Part shown: positions 47,701-58,642 of the stretch, in pieces
How positions within the stretch are numbered: the stretch's first letter is position 1
How the letters are laid out: every line of letters begins with the position of its first letter
Assembly (NCBI GenBank): GCA_036245805.1
Contig: BTRK01000005.1
Location: 33,585,469 to 33,649,468, forward strand
DNA length: 64,000 nt
Origin: Pristionchus mayeri
Taxonomy: Eukaryota > Nematoda > Chromadorea > Rhabditida > Neodiplogasteridae
Direction: 5' to 3'
The notes under the pieces: model-generated
Database searches by the model: none
The model's input: only the letters and a program-made list of their open reading frames with translations
What the model was told of the DNA's origin: nothing
Made by a program: the position numbers and the translations under genes

Positions 47701-48351
47701 ACCATCCGAGCACGAACATGAACTGAAATGGGGATCAACGTTCAGCACTCACTCCCCTCATTGTGTCCTCATTGGTTAGAAATAACAAGAGAGCATTTGA
47801 TATTGTGAGAGTTAGGCCTAGATGGGAATGAATGTTCCGAAATTTCTCAACATTGTGTTCGAGAGAAGATTGAGAACGACTCTTCTCATTCCACGGCTCT
47901 ATCTCTCTACGGGGAAAATGAGTGAGTCAGGAAATCACTCAAACCTTGTAAGAGGTCATCCGAATAAGTTCCTTGTCCTTCCACATCGCTACGAGGATAA
48001 TGGAATACCAGACGCCGATGACCACGGAGAGAAGGATCATCGAGATGCCCACGATGATGTCCGACTGCAGCGATACGGTACTTTATCGATTTTATCACTC
48101 CAAATTGCATGCTTAAATGTCCTGTATAGCATCGACCAAATGATGTCAACCCGCGGGAATGGAATGACACGGTAGCTTATCTATGTTTGGTCTATCCCAA
48201 ATAATGCGATATCGTAATCCATGTGTCAATGAGATTTTCTCGCTACTCAGCCCATTCAGCACCTTCGCGTTTGACAAAGGATAATATCATATATATTATT
48301 CAATATTACTCAAACCTCAGGAGTCCTCCCATTATTATTCGTATCATCCAT
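41733..48351 (-). CDS. Seven-helix serpentine chemoreceptor, srt/srx-like
   Basis: Ten minus-strand exons: 48351-48316, 48064-47945, 47722-47618, 47341-47271, 46894-46755, 46561-46492, 46414-46352, 46308-46195, 42372-42275, 41847-41733; about 310 residues. The short extracellular start MDDTNNNGRTPE leads to helix 1 (ISMILLSVVIGVWYSIIL). Helix 2 is in FMFVLGWCDVIQ, helix 3 ends in LTVILSINR, helix 4 is in QIWIAFTGCWCVFYIVAL, helix 5 in IFISGFLYIGVIFMLI, helix 6 in ALSITVYCSILNILW, helix 7 in NSGVYPIIYFIVN. A basic cytoplasmic tail TRETRDKLSKIGG follows. Nematode serpentine receptors sense chemicals at sensory cilia. Between helices 3 and 4 the exon ends are two bases out of phase as I read them, so that junction is unsure or damaged. 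The 3.8-kb intron before helix 7 holds a giant foldback. Confidence 0.82.
43725..43788 (+). other. tRNA-like unit with A and B boxes, left arm
   Basis: TGGCCGAGTGG matches the polymerase III A box and GTTCGAGTC the B box, about 43 bases apart, with a TTGGAAA loop resembling an anticodon loop of tRNA-Ser. Acceptor stem not formed. Likely tRNA-derived, not a working tRNA. Confidence 0.6.
44773..44837 (-). other. tRNA-like unit with A and B boxes, right arm
   Basis: Reverse-complement partner of 43725-43788, same boxes, transcribing toward the loop from the other side. Confidence 0.6.
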
Positions 48352-49649
48352 TTGAATTTCGTCTGCAATAAAGAGATGGAAATAAGCAATAAAGTTGTCC
48401 AAAGACCAATTCAAACACGGGACGATAATGGATTTCCCAGTGAGATCCTTGCAAGATGCACACTGCGAAACCTGCTGTCCTTCCACTGGGAAACATTAAT
48501 TCAGAGCGTATAATGGGCGACAGGTGGGCAATATGAGCAAAACGAAGTCACGTCTGTCTCAGGGTGAGATTGGGGGTGCGTGAATATTGAAGTGTGCTGA
48601 GCATTTCTTCATCGATACTAGATATCCCCCAAGGTGCATTGGTCTCGCTTTCTTCGTTCCACATACATTCTTTGTCACTCTGAGAGAAGAGATAGCGTGT
48701 GGACTGAAAAGAATCAGACGATAACTCCGCTCAAACGCCCGCGAAATGGGATTATTTATCGCGAGAGAGTGGCGGGCGATTTTAAAGTTCAGCTTCACAG
48801 TCAACAACTTTTCGAACCACAAATTGTATTCGTAAGTTTGTTTCATCGGTGGATACGTCGTCATTTCTATCTATACTTGCTTCTCACAACCCTCACAAAA
48901 CTGTGAAAAAATGAGCACAGTTTTGTGAGGGTTGTGTTTTTTTTGAAAAAAGCCGTTTCAGAATAATCAATTTAATTTTATAATAAAATATGCGGAGTCA
49001 TCACAAAGCAGTCATCCAGAATGAACATTGGTGCACACGATCGTGTTATTAAAGTTAAATATTTTATTATAAAAAATGTAGTTAATCAAAATAGACTGTA
49101 TCATTGTAAACAATAATTAATTTTATGACTAAAATACGGTAGGTTTCAAACGCCCGGCATGGCGCGAAAATTTCGGTGTACGGTGTATGCGAAACAAAAG
49201 GTCGATGTTTTACGAGTTCTTGTAAGTTCTCTTGCTTCGCATCGCGTTGTTCTTTGTTTTATGGCGTGCTATAAGCGAATATCAGGATCACCATGACTTC
49301 TCAACATCATATTAACTTCGCCGTTTCTCATAAACTCATTTGTTAGGCAAACTCCGCTCTTTTTTGGCTTATTAGACATCTATTATTGTCGTTTCTAGTC
49401 TACCTTCGCCAACCTATGGATCGTGCCAATGTATGTCCTAGAAATAATACAATAATTACCTATTTCAGTCGATTCCATGAGTCATTCACTCATTCATTCG
49501 CCCGGCAGCCTCGAAAGTCGCCCTGTCTTCTGTCTACCGCCGCTCGACTTGTGAGTTTATATCGCGTTTCTCTCTTTCTTAAATGTTTATAATAGTTTTT
49601 ACATGAATATTCTAGATCTCCGAAATCTCGAGTGGCGTATCAAGCAGTT
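48352..49649. other. Intergenic between divergent genes
   Basis: Lies between the minus-strand receptor start and the MATH-BTB start, so it likely holds both promoters. Contains the hairpin at 48885. No gene seen. Confidence 0.45.
48885..48936. repeat. Perfect 21-bp hairpin
   Basis: CACAACCCTCACAAAACTGT plus G, a 10-base spacer, then the exact complement. Confidence 0.9.
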
Positions 49650-52600
49650 ATGGATAGTCCGCCAGGTTCGTTCCGTGTTACACTATGTTCTAGGGTTGGC
49701 AATACGAGGGGATGTTACGAGCTCGTTATCCTCCCCTACTCTTATTGCGTAATCAGAGGAGGGGGAAGTGTAACGAGCTCGTAACCTGCCCTCATATTGC
49801 CAACTCTACTACGTTCGTCCATGGATGTTAAAAATCCCTTTTCGGGGCCGTTTTTTGGTGCAAAATAAACGAATTGACGTTTAATTTTCAGATGGTGTCT
49901 TTCGGTTCGAGCTTGGTGAAGTCGATAATTTTGACGCGCCGAAAGTGTGGAAATACTCGCCTGAAGTGGAAGTGAAAGGAGTCCCATGGTGAGTCTATAC
50001 TACCTATATATAAAGCACAGTGTGATCGTGTCCTTTCATATTGCGAAATCGGTCAGGATGGGGGAGAGCGCGCGAAACAAGTTAGGCCACAAGTGATTGC
50101 GAAACCTACTCCGCTACCACGGGGGCACTAGTTAGAAATATGCTATGCTCTAAAACTGGTTCTTGTTCTTAAATCGTATAGGGGTGAAGTAATATTGCAA
50201 TGAGTAGCTGCGTGGGAAGGACACATTCAAATATCTACCTATAAAGGCCTTAGAATCTTCAGTGAATGTGCCAGCCACTGTTAGGGATGGTGACCATCCC
50301 TAACCATAGGTGGGCACCATCGAAGCCAGCTGAGAAACACCCCCGCTTTTCGGATTGGACACCCCCGGTTTTTGGAAAATGTTGTCACAAAAACTATCAT
50401 TTACGATCACCCCCCCCCCCTTTGACCCTAAACACCCCCGGTATTCTATTTGCAGCTTCAACTCCCGCCCACCTATGGGATGGTGATTTAGTACGCGCGT
50501 CACGTGGTTTGGATTGTCCATTACTTGCGCTGTTGCGCCCACGCCTACGGCAGTGCGCTCCCGTTCTATCGGAGTAGGCTACGCAATTGCCGTCACACGT
50601 CACATGTTTCCGCGCTCCTTAGTGATTTCGCACTCCGGACAGACAGCCACTGTGACATGTTGTTGTTAGTAATTAAGGTTGTTCAAAAAGTAATCGAACA
50701 TTCAGTTTATATTGTATTATTTAGATAAAAGTCTTGTATTATTCCCACGATTTGAATCGTTGCATTGGAGGGAAGCGAATGTGTCTCTGAGCGCTGGCAC
50801 AGTCGATGCGAGACTCGAGTGCAATCTCGACCAACAATTAGCTGAAAGACGAAAGGAAGGTGATGATGCCTAATGACGCAGTTCCAATATTGATTCTTGC
50901 TTAACGGTTATTACAGAACAGGTACTTTTTGGGATGTCACAGATGCGGGGGACCAGAGAAGTCAGCCTGGTGTCGGATTGCTAATTGGAAAGACATTAAT
51001 CCTCGCGAGGTGAAAGTTTTTTCACTTGATTACATGTGCTTACTGTGAGAAGAGAATGCATAGCTAGTAGGGGTGGCAAAATGGATACGGATTATCCATT
51101 TCAAAGCGACGCATGGCGCGCGCTCAAACGGATAATCCGAACTATCCGTATTACTATCCGGATAATCCGTTCTGTTCGGACAATCCAAACCTCTTAGTGA
51201 ATCGCGCGCGCGTCGAGGTGGTTTGGATAGTGATATATAATCCAAATCGCCGCGACTCGCGTGCATTTCCTAATGGATAATCCACTATCCGAACCGAATT
51301 GACATCTCTAGTAGCAAGTTGTTGTGCCGTGGTGCACATTGTAATCAGCATAACGGAACGGAACGTTATAATCATGATACGGTAGCTGGCGATGTGCCTC
51401 ACGCGAAGGCGAGGCACAGCGCGATAAACAACTACCGTATCATTTTAACGCATGTTTAGCACAACATTTGTGCCTTCGATATGCTCTTAAAGTAGCCATT
51501 AATTGTATCGACTGTGAATAAATTACACACTGCTTGTTTACGCTTGCTTAGGCCAAAACAGTGACATTCCAGTGATTCGTTCACGATGATGCTTATGTTG
51601 TCGAAATTCGCTTCTGGGTGCCGCATATGAACGGAATCAGGTAGGAACAAATGTATATTTATTTGTTTTAAAGTCTACAAAAGTTATTGTCCATAACGCA
51701 AAATCTGTCGAGAGAGAGAGGGATCATTATAAATAATCGCCTAGATACATTCCTCGCTTCGACTTCACCGATCCGAATGATGCCCGCCACGACATCGCGT
51801 TGATTATGGAAGGAGAGAAGATCCATGCCGGCAAGCAGGTATGTTTTATTGTTACCCGTATTCATGTATTCATGATGGATTGCAACTGAGTTTACAAACC
51901 CGGGAGGGCTCCCACTAGTACATACACAGAACCGTCAGGGTTTGCAGAAACTGGTATTCTAAACTTGAAAGGAGTTTGACGGACACTATCCAAAAATCGG
52001 GAGGGACTTGCTACTAGCAGCGAGGGTTCCCACAGTTGACCGTATTTAGTCGTAACATAGAATGCGATGCTTTTAGGTTCTTGCCTTGCATTCGCCTGTC
52101 TTCAATGAAATGTTCTTTGGTGACCTCGCTGAGAAGAACAAGAAGGAGTTTGAACTGAATGATGTGGATCGAAAGGTAGCATTTCTATTTCCATTTATGC
52201 ACTCACGAGATGAGTCTAACAGTAGAAAGAGTTTCCTTTTCGTTTAGCTGATTCAGAAAAAAAATTATTCGCTTAATACATTGTTTTATTGCGCAGCGCA
52301 TATTAAAATTTGTGAATATTTTTAAATTTTATAATTTTTTGGGTAACAACATTATTTAAGGAATTCATCCTGCTGCTTGAAGTGATCTACCCATCGAACA
52401 AGAAGTTCAAAAGTAAGTCATTTAATTGTATTATCTTGGTTTAAATAATGACAAAAAATAATGAAAAAAAGATAACATACTGTGAGAACAGAATGCGTAG
52501 TCCGTGGTGTGGTGGGCGAGAGCTATCACATTTTGTTGTATTACTCGCGAAACTTTTTTTCTCCCGCGTTCCGCGAGTAATACAACACAATGTGATAGCT

Positions 52601-53508
52601 CTTGCCCACCACGCCACGGACTACGCATTCTGTTCTCACAGTACATTAAGGTGGAGTCTCGCCCGAATTCCTTCTCCAGCTGTGCGATCGCTTCCAGATT
52701 GAGGTTAAGAAGTGCACTTCTCTGGGTTTTCTGTCCCACCTCCCTCTTCCGCAATCATTATTAGAGCACTCCATCTTTTCGTCCATGCCTCAGTGTAAGG
52801 CATGGGAAATGTGACGAGGGGGTGGGTCAGAAGTCAAAGAATTGTCGAGTATTGCGGTTTTTCTTCTGTTTGCTTCTGTTGTTTGCTGTTTCACAGTCTG
52901 TGGTCAAGCGTGTGGAGGAGTTTCTGATCAACTCGTGGAGGCTGCCCAACAAGGAAAAGCTGAGAATCGCGGACCACTACAAACTGTTCGCTTTGAAGGT
53001 ACGATAGCCATATGTTTTCGCATATTCTGAACTTGATAAAACAACCTTGCGCTTTTCGAAAGTACAAGCTTGAAATAGTCAGCTACACAACAATGGTGAA
53101 ATACTTTATAGGACCACTGCATCTCCCAGTTGGAGACCGTCAAGGACTACGATGACATCAAGGTGTGTCTTCGGCACTAGGGTGGATGATAACCAAAGAT
53201 AGGATGCTTTGGCACTACTTTCGTATAAGACTTCTTGGCAATGCGGAAACATTATGTGGGAATCCTACAGAAGGGTACTATTTTTGTTATCATCGGGAAG
53301 GTTATCCTCCGATGGTGATCATCCTGCCTCGAACTTCGTCTTACTTATGCATATATTAATATCCAGTCGAGTATTAATTACTATCCAGGAGTCGCCCATG
53401 TACGAGAATCTCTCTGAAGACACGAAGACTGCAATTAGTGACCGTCAATCCCGCATCTGCAAGCCAAATCCTAAACCCTTCTTCTCTAGCAGTGATAGTG
53501 ATGAATAA
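49650..53508 (+). CDS. MATH-BTB protein, MATH half probably damaged
   Basis: Probable CUL3 ubiquitin-ligase adaptor of the nematode MATH-BTB type. Exons: 49650-49665, 49892-49988, 50771-50859, 50922-51009, 51573-51640, 51745-51838, 52077-52175, 52361-52412, 52651-52703, 52906-52998, 53112-53162, 53389-53508. MATH part: FRFELGEVDNF, SPEVEVKGVPW, LECNLDQQ and VVEIRFWVPHMNGI. BTB part: ALIMEGEKIHAGKQ, VLALHSPVFNEMFFGDL, LLLEVIYPS, FLLQLCDRFQIE, VKRVEEFLI. BTB exon phases all fit, and the C-terminus is acidic and Ser-rich. The fifth exon starts with TGA (51573-51575) in the wanted frame, the other two frames also stop, and its phase does not match the exon before. So the full protein may not be made; a shorter BTB product is possible. 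AATAAA at 53609. Confidence 0.75.
49695..49806. repeat. Inverted-repeat element in intron 1 of the MATH-BTB gene
   Basis: Arms GTTGGCAATACGAGGGGATG and onward and its near complement, each containing TTACGAGCTCGTTA. About 112 bp. Confidence 0.8.
51080..51460. repeat. Repeat cluster of GGATAATCC words and a hairpin
   Basis: Five or more GGATAATCC-type words in both orientations at 51085-51290, then a hairpin with TGATACGGTAG and CTACCGTATCA ends at about 51376-51443. It fills the intron before the damaged MATH exon. Confidence 0.6.
52480..52641. mobile_element. MITE copy 2, CTGTGAG-ended palindrome
   Basis: 162 bp, same family as 12080-12242: ends CTGTGAGAACAGAATGCG, shared GTAGTCCGTGGTGTGGTGGG, TA on both sides. 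Its right end, TTCTCACAG, lies nine bases before the MATH-BTB exon at 52651. Confidence 0.92.
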
Positions 53509-54397
53509 GCACTCCTTTCTTGACTCATCTATATTGTGCTGACATAATTTTCGTATTGTATCCGTTGTGATATGTTGACTATTGTTCTTAATTGTTTAAT
53601 TATAAGCGAATAAACTTATTTCGTTACTTTAATTTTCGGAATTGACGAACGTTTACGTCGTGAGAAGTATCTTCACATTTGATATCTCCCCTCTTCTTGT
53701 GCTCTCCTGTGGGTCTGGTCAAGCAGGATCACTCTATGCGAAATGGCTCGTTGCGATCTATTGGCTTCCAAGATTCATATATCATAACGAATTTTGGCAC
53801 TTCTTTGATATTTGGCCCACCCCCCCCCTCGTTTATCATTTCTCATTCCCTCCCCAAAGAAGAGGGGTTGTGTGACCGAAAATCAGGGAGAGATACCTAG
53901 AAATGAGTGGGGAAGGCGAGGAAGGGGGGGGTGGTGGGCCAAATATCGAAGAAGTGCCGGAATTTTACTGTTTTTCTGCACAAACAGGCTTTCCTAGCGT
54001 GAGATGTTTCGGATTTTTGTTCACCGTATAATTGGTAGAGTTGTAGAGATAACGTACTTATTTCGGAATTATGGTCTATCTTTATTCCACGTGCTCTCTC
54101 GCGTTCTCTAACCTGCGAGAGAGTGTTTAAAATGGGGAGAGTCAGATCAATGGTCTTATTTCGGCTTACCAACATTGTTTTACTATCCCTCCCACGGCGT
54201 TCTATGGCAAATTTCCAAAAAAAACATTCGCTTCGAGACCGATCGCGAGAGAGCATGTAAATTCGAGAGAGATTGCTCTCTTTTTCTCTGCGCTCTCTTA
54301 TCTCTCGCACACCCCCTGTAAAACGCCGTGCCCTACATTACGCCATTGCCACCCGTAGGACTTGTGTTTCCTTTATCACCTTTATCCCTCCATTGAC
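53509..54397. other. Intergenic with palindrome copies
   Basis: Holds the poly(A) signal of the MATH-BTB gene, a palindrome copy at 54074-54143 and further CT/GA-rich stretches to about 54310. No gene seen. Confidence 0.5.
54074..54143. repeat. Dispersed palindrome copy
   Basis: CCACGTGCTCTCTCGCG and the right arm TGCGAGAGAGTGTTTAAAAT with GGGGAGAGTC. Same family as 31093-31161. Confidence 0.7.
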
Positions 54398-57300
54398 ATG
54401 GCGACTCTTCGCGAGACTCTTTGGGAGATCGCAGAGGGGATCCCTTCGCTCGTCATTGGCTACCTCTTAGTCCTCTTCATTGATGTCAACATCGTTTATC
54501 TGCTGGAAGTGGTCTGTTATTTATTCTAGATATTTGTCCATTTCGTATACTCGAGAACAGTTCCAGCAACCAATGAATTCATTGCTCATATATTTCGATA
54601 TCACTTCCCGATAATAATTGTTGAGACGTTTAACGCATCAGTTGAATAGAGTGCGTGGGCGCACAATTCCGAAATTTTCTTCTCTCAGCTAAGAAAACAA
54701 AAAAAAACTATTACTAGCGAATATATTTCGAGATCTACAAATCGCAGGTCTCCTTCGTTAACATCCTCGCTCGCCTCGCTTTCCTCATCTTCTGGACCCT
54801 TGTAGAGGTGAGGGCAATACCTACTTCTTTCACGTTTCAAGCACCAAATTACTCTCAAAATAGCCCATTTTAGATGCTTCCGAAAGTTTTCGTTAGTTCT
54901 CTTCTATTGGATGTTTCATACACACATGAATAAGCTTCCTGGAACTGAATAGAATATATTTTGAAATGATAAAGTGAGAAATATTCTACTTCTTCCAGAA
55001 GCGGGTTCTTGGAGAGGGATTTCCGGTTGACGTCATTTCCGTTGTTGTGATCTCTCGCTTTCCTCTCGTCGACGCCATCGACATCTGCAGCAGACTTCTC
55101 TTCATGTGCACGGTGAGACGAAAATAATGATTTTCAAATAAATCCATATTTCTCATCTCACGCTTTAACGCTAGGTCAAAGTTATTCGGTCGTTGCAGAC
55201 GGTATGACCACAAAATATTTGATATGAACTTCGGGATGTTTTGTGACCGCTGTTTTGTGCTAGAAAGAACTTCGTAAGAAATAGCTCTATTTTTCTCTCT
55301 TGTCTGATCGGCCAAACATAAAAACATAATTAAGAGAGGCATCTCTTGCGAATTCATCCATATTCTGTCACTTTGAGGGCATCTGCTTCGTCTTCAACGA
55401 GTCGTATCTTCCTTCCATCTTCGTCATTACCCTCGTTCGCGCTGCTCTCCATATGTTCCGAGGCTTTCAGAAGTTAAGTTCATCTTTTAATTGTATGGCT
55501 ATTGACACGCGCATGGTATTAAAGTGGTAATGAACGGGTGCTACGTGCTTGCTATATTTAATTTTATCAATTGGTTCCAGCGCTACTTCATATCCCTCGT
55601 GTTTCGTGATGATAATATGATGTGCTCAAAAGTGACGATGTTTCAGAAGCTGCAACTTCGCGAGTTTCCGTGGTGCGCTGGCCAGGCGCTCGTATCCGTC
55701 CTTCTTGGGCACCTCTTCACCAGCTTCTTCGGAAGTCTGCTCCCTCATTATACTGAAGTGGAAAAGGTGAGTATTTCAAGCCTTGCTCACTTCTTTCGAT
55801 AGTCAAAGGATGGCTTGGTGTGAAATCGCTTTTTTGATTGTGTGTGATCTCTCACGATTAAACGGTTAGAGCACGCAGAATGACGTGAGACATTTCTTGC
55901 AAAGCTATCCATACGATAGTCAAACAGTACTATGTGAGGGGTACTGTAGACGGATACGATAGATCACACCCTTCTTGCTCAGTTCGTGCTCGGTGACCTC
56001 TCCTCATTTCCCTCTCTGCTCGTGCTCAATCTCGGTCGTCTCTTCATCCTGGCCGGATTGATCTGCCTCGAGATCGTGATGAACTGGAAGGAGAGACACG
56101 ATCTGCACATTAAACTCAGGTCAGCAAAGTTTGAGCAATGTTTGCGAGAATGTTGTGTAATGTTTTACTACGCTCGGCGACGCATCGAAAAAAGAATGAT
56201 CACTAATGCATTATGACACAAGAGTATTTATTTATCGTACACCACGTAGGTGCTTCATCAGATACAGAAATGTGCGAGAGTGATAGGGGATAGCGAGACA
56301 AGAGAAAAGAAGAAAAAAAGAGTAGGGGGGAGAAGGGTGGGGGGGGGGGTATGGGGAGGCAGGAGACGACCACTTCCGATTTGAGAGTCGAACGATAGAG
56401 GAAAAGCCGGTTCTATCATTTCTCATGCTCGAATACACGATCGGCATAACGCACTGGAAAGTGATCATACCTATCCACGCATCAGCCTCAACGGTGTCAT
56501 GCACATTTCACCCATGACCCCTGGTCATGTGTGAAATGTGTCTGACAGGTTCGGCTCTACCGCTGGACACCTCTGAAAGTGATTACAGAGAGACACGTGT
56601 ATTACATTGCTAAAGGGTCACTGCAACTATGCCCTTCGATCGGAGACAAGAATTTTCCTCACAGATGAAAATACATAATCGTGCCAACATTGGAATCCGT
56701 GGAATAGTGGTCTAGGCGTTGTAAATTGCCTCCCATGGTATGGTTGGTTCGAGTTCCGACCTCTGCATACCCTTTTGCCAAGCGTGTACAATTTTTGCCT
56801 AATGTTTGGCACTTCCCTCAAAAATTGACAAAAACGACTGTACAGGCCCACTTGGGTGGTTGAGCTGACAAGCACATGATCACTAGGTCAAAATTCATAT
56901 TGCTTCTATCAACGCAACACTGTTCACTATTTGTTTTTTTTAAATGAGTATGTAATAGATTAATTTAGAAATAACGTCCATCTGACGGCCACAGCTGCAA
57001 GGAACCTTCATTCGAGAGCACACGCACTACTCGCCGCAGGCATGTATCGTAAATATTTTGTCTACAATCAAGGAAAGAATTGCAAAAAATCATTACGAGT
57101 TTTATGTATCATCTCTGTGACAACATAAGTCGTAACAATATCGTTATTGTGAGGGTGCGACAAAACGTAGATTTGTCTTGCATTCACAATTGGCACGAAA
57201 CAATTACACAATTGGCACGATTTATTCCCACATTATTATACAGAATAGCCTGATTTCAGGTCTTCCCATCCCCGCCGTACGCATTCAATGCGAGCCTGAA

Positions 57301-57877
57301 ACGCTGAGGAGACTGGCATCGATCAGGTGGGTGGTGAAACACTTATTTTTTTGGAATAGTGGCAGTAACATTTGCTCCGGAGCACTAGAGGTTGAGCGAG
57401 TGCGAGCGAGTTTTCTCTCTTTCAACGCAGTGTCCCACCTTGCTCCTTTACCTTGTGGAATGTCGTGGTCAAAGGTTGAAATGAAAGTTTTTGTTATATT
57501 CATCTTGTCCCAGTAATTTACCACAACCAAAAGGAGCGAGTAGGAGTAAATAGAGTCATCGTGGCAGTTGTGGAGATATTGTATGAGAATATGCTTAGTT
57601 TTTTATGTTTAAGAAACTGGCTGTCGTCGATTCTGAAAGTGGGGGAAAACAAGGACGTCTACGAGCAGTTCATTCCTGAAGTGGAGGAGGTCATCGCCAT
57701 CTTGGAGAGGTCATCTTTCATCTTCGAATTTTATGTTTCTGTAAAGTTTTTAGCAATGTATGATATTTATTAACCAGAAAACGTGGAATGCCAGAGCAGA
57801 GTTTGCACATCAAGAGTAGAAACATGGTTCTTATCATGAAGCCCGGCCAGTCGCAACGGCATGTAAATTACCAATAA
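54398..57877 (+). CDS. Multi-pass membrane protein, paralogue 1, unrecognised family
   Basis: Starts MATLRETLWEIAEGIP. Exons: 54398-54511, 54748-54807, 54999-55112, about 55378-55470, one starting near 55648, one at about 55981-56118, and short ones near 57261, 57640 and 57780, ending at TAA 57875-57877. Hydrophobic stretches include PSLVIGYLLVLFIDV, NILARLAFLIFW, VISVVVISRFPLVDAIDI, SYLPSIFVITLVRAAL, GQALVSVLLGHLF and LFILAGLICLEIVM, about six helices. A charged cytosolic end with VEEVIAILER follows. The next gene has the same exon order and matching residues. After the fourth membrane exon no canonical site keeps the phase, in either paralogue; an unrecognised exon (RYFISLVFRDDN, near 55580) may lie there. 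Function unknown. Confidence 0.65.
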
Positions 57878-58642
57878 TTCGTAGTTAATTATGATTAGTG
57901 TTCGTGTAGTGATTCATCTCTGTGTATTGATTAGGAATGACTGAGACTGCCATTGCATCGGGAAAGGTGCCCAAAAGGACAGTGAGGAAATCATTGTCAG
58001 ATTTTTAGAACGCTCGTGCTGTGTCGTCCGCCGGTCGCAGCTTGAGTAGAGGAATCACTGAATCTCTAATAATCATCGTGTGGTTATGCAGCTACAGTAA
58101 CCCTCTTACAGTAACCCATGCTTACTTAACACCTATTTTTAGACACTAGTTGTACAGTAACCCCTTCCGTTGTTGATTATCTTCAGTTTTGCTACCTTCT
58201 TTCCCTTTAATGATATCCTGTGACGTTGTTGTTTTGTTGTTTTGTTACTGTTCGTTTTAATTGTTGTTTCAGTTGTCGTTCAATGACTAATCCGCTAATA
58301 TGTCGATAAATCTTGTTCAAAAGCGCGGGCATTCACTTGCCGCCATCGGTTGCCAAGGTTCCTATGATATCTCAACGCAAAGGTGTATTATCGATCTATT
58401 TATTGTGCTTTCATTTTCGGATTCATCTTATTATTATTGCCAGAAAGGCTAAATTTTTGTCTTCATATAATCCTGGCGTGATCGTGTCAGGGCCACCAAT
58501 TCCCTCTTCTCTCTCAAATAGCTGGCTCCCTCGTGGGGCGCCCATCTATTTGAAACTCTCCTATCAATGTTCTCCACAGAGTTCAGCCTCGCGGGTGTAC
58601 ACTTACTTTTCCTGTACAATATATCTTGCTCAGCTCTTTGAG
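57878..58642. other. Intergenic between paralogues
   Basis: Contains ACAGTAACCC words (58083-58165) like those in the giant foldback arms. No gene seen. Confidence 0.45.

Noticed and set aside
56697..56775. Possible tRNA or SINE (TAGTGGTCTAGG and GGTTCGAGTTCC)
   Set aside because: Box-like words are present but no acceptor or anticodon stem forms, so I did not list it as an RNA gene.
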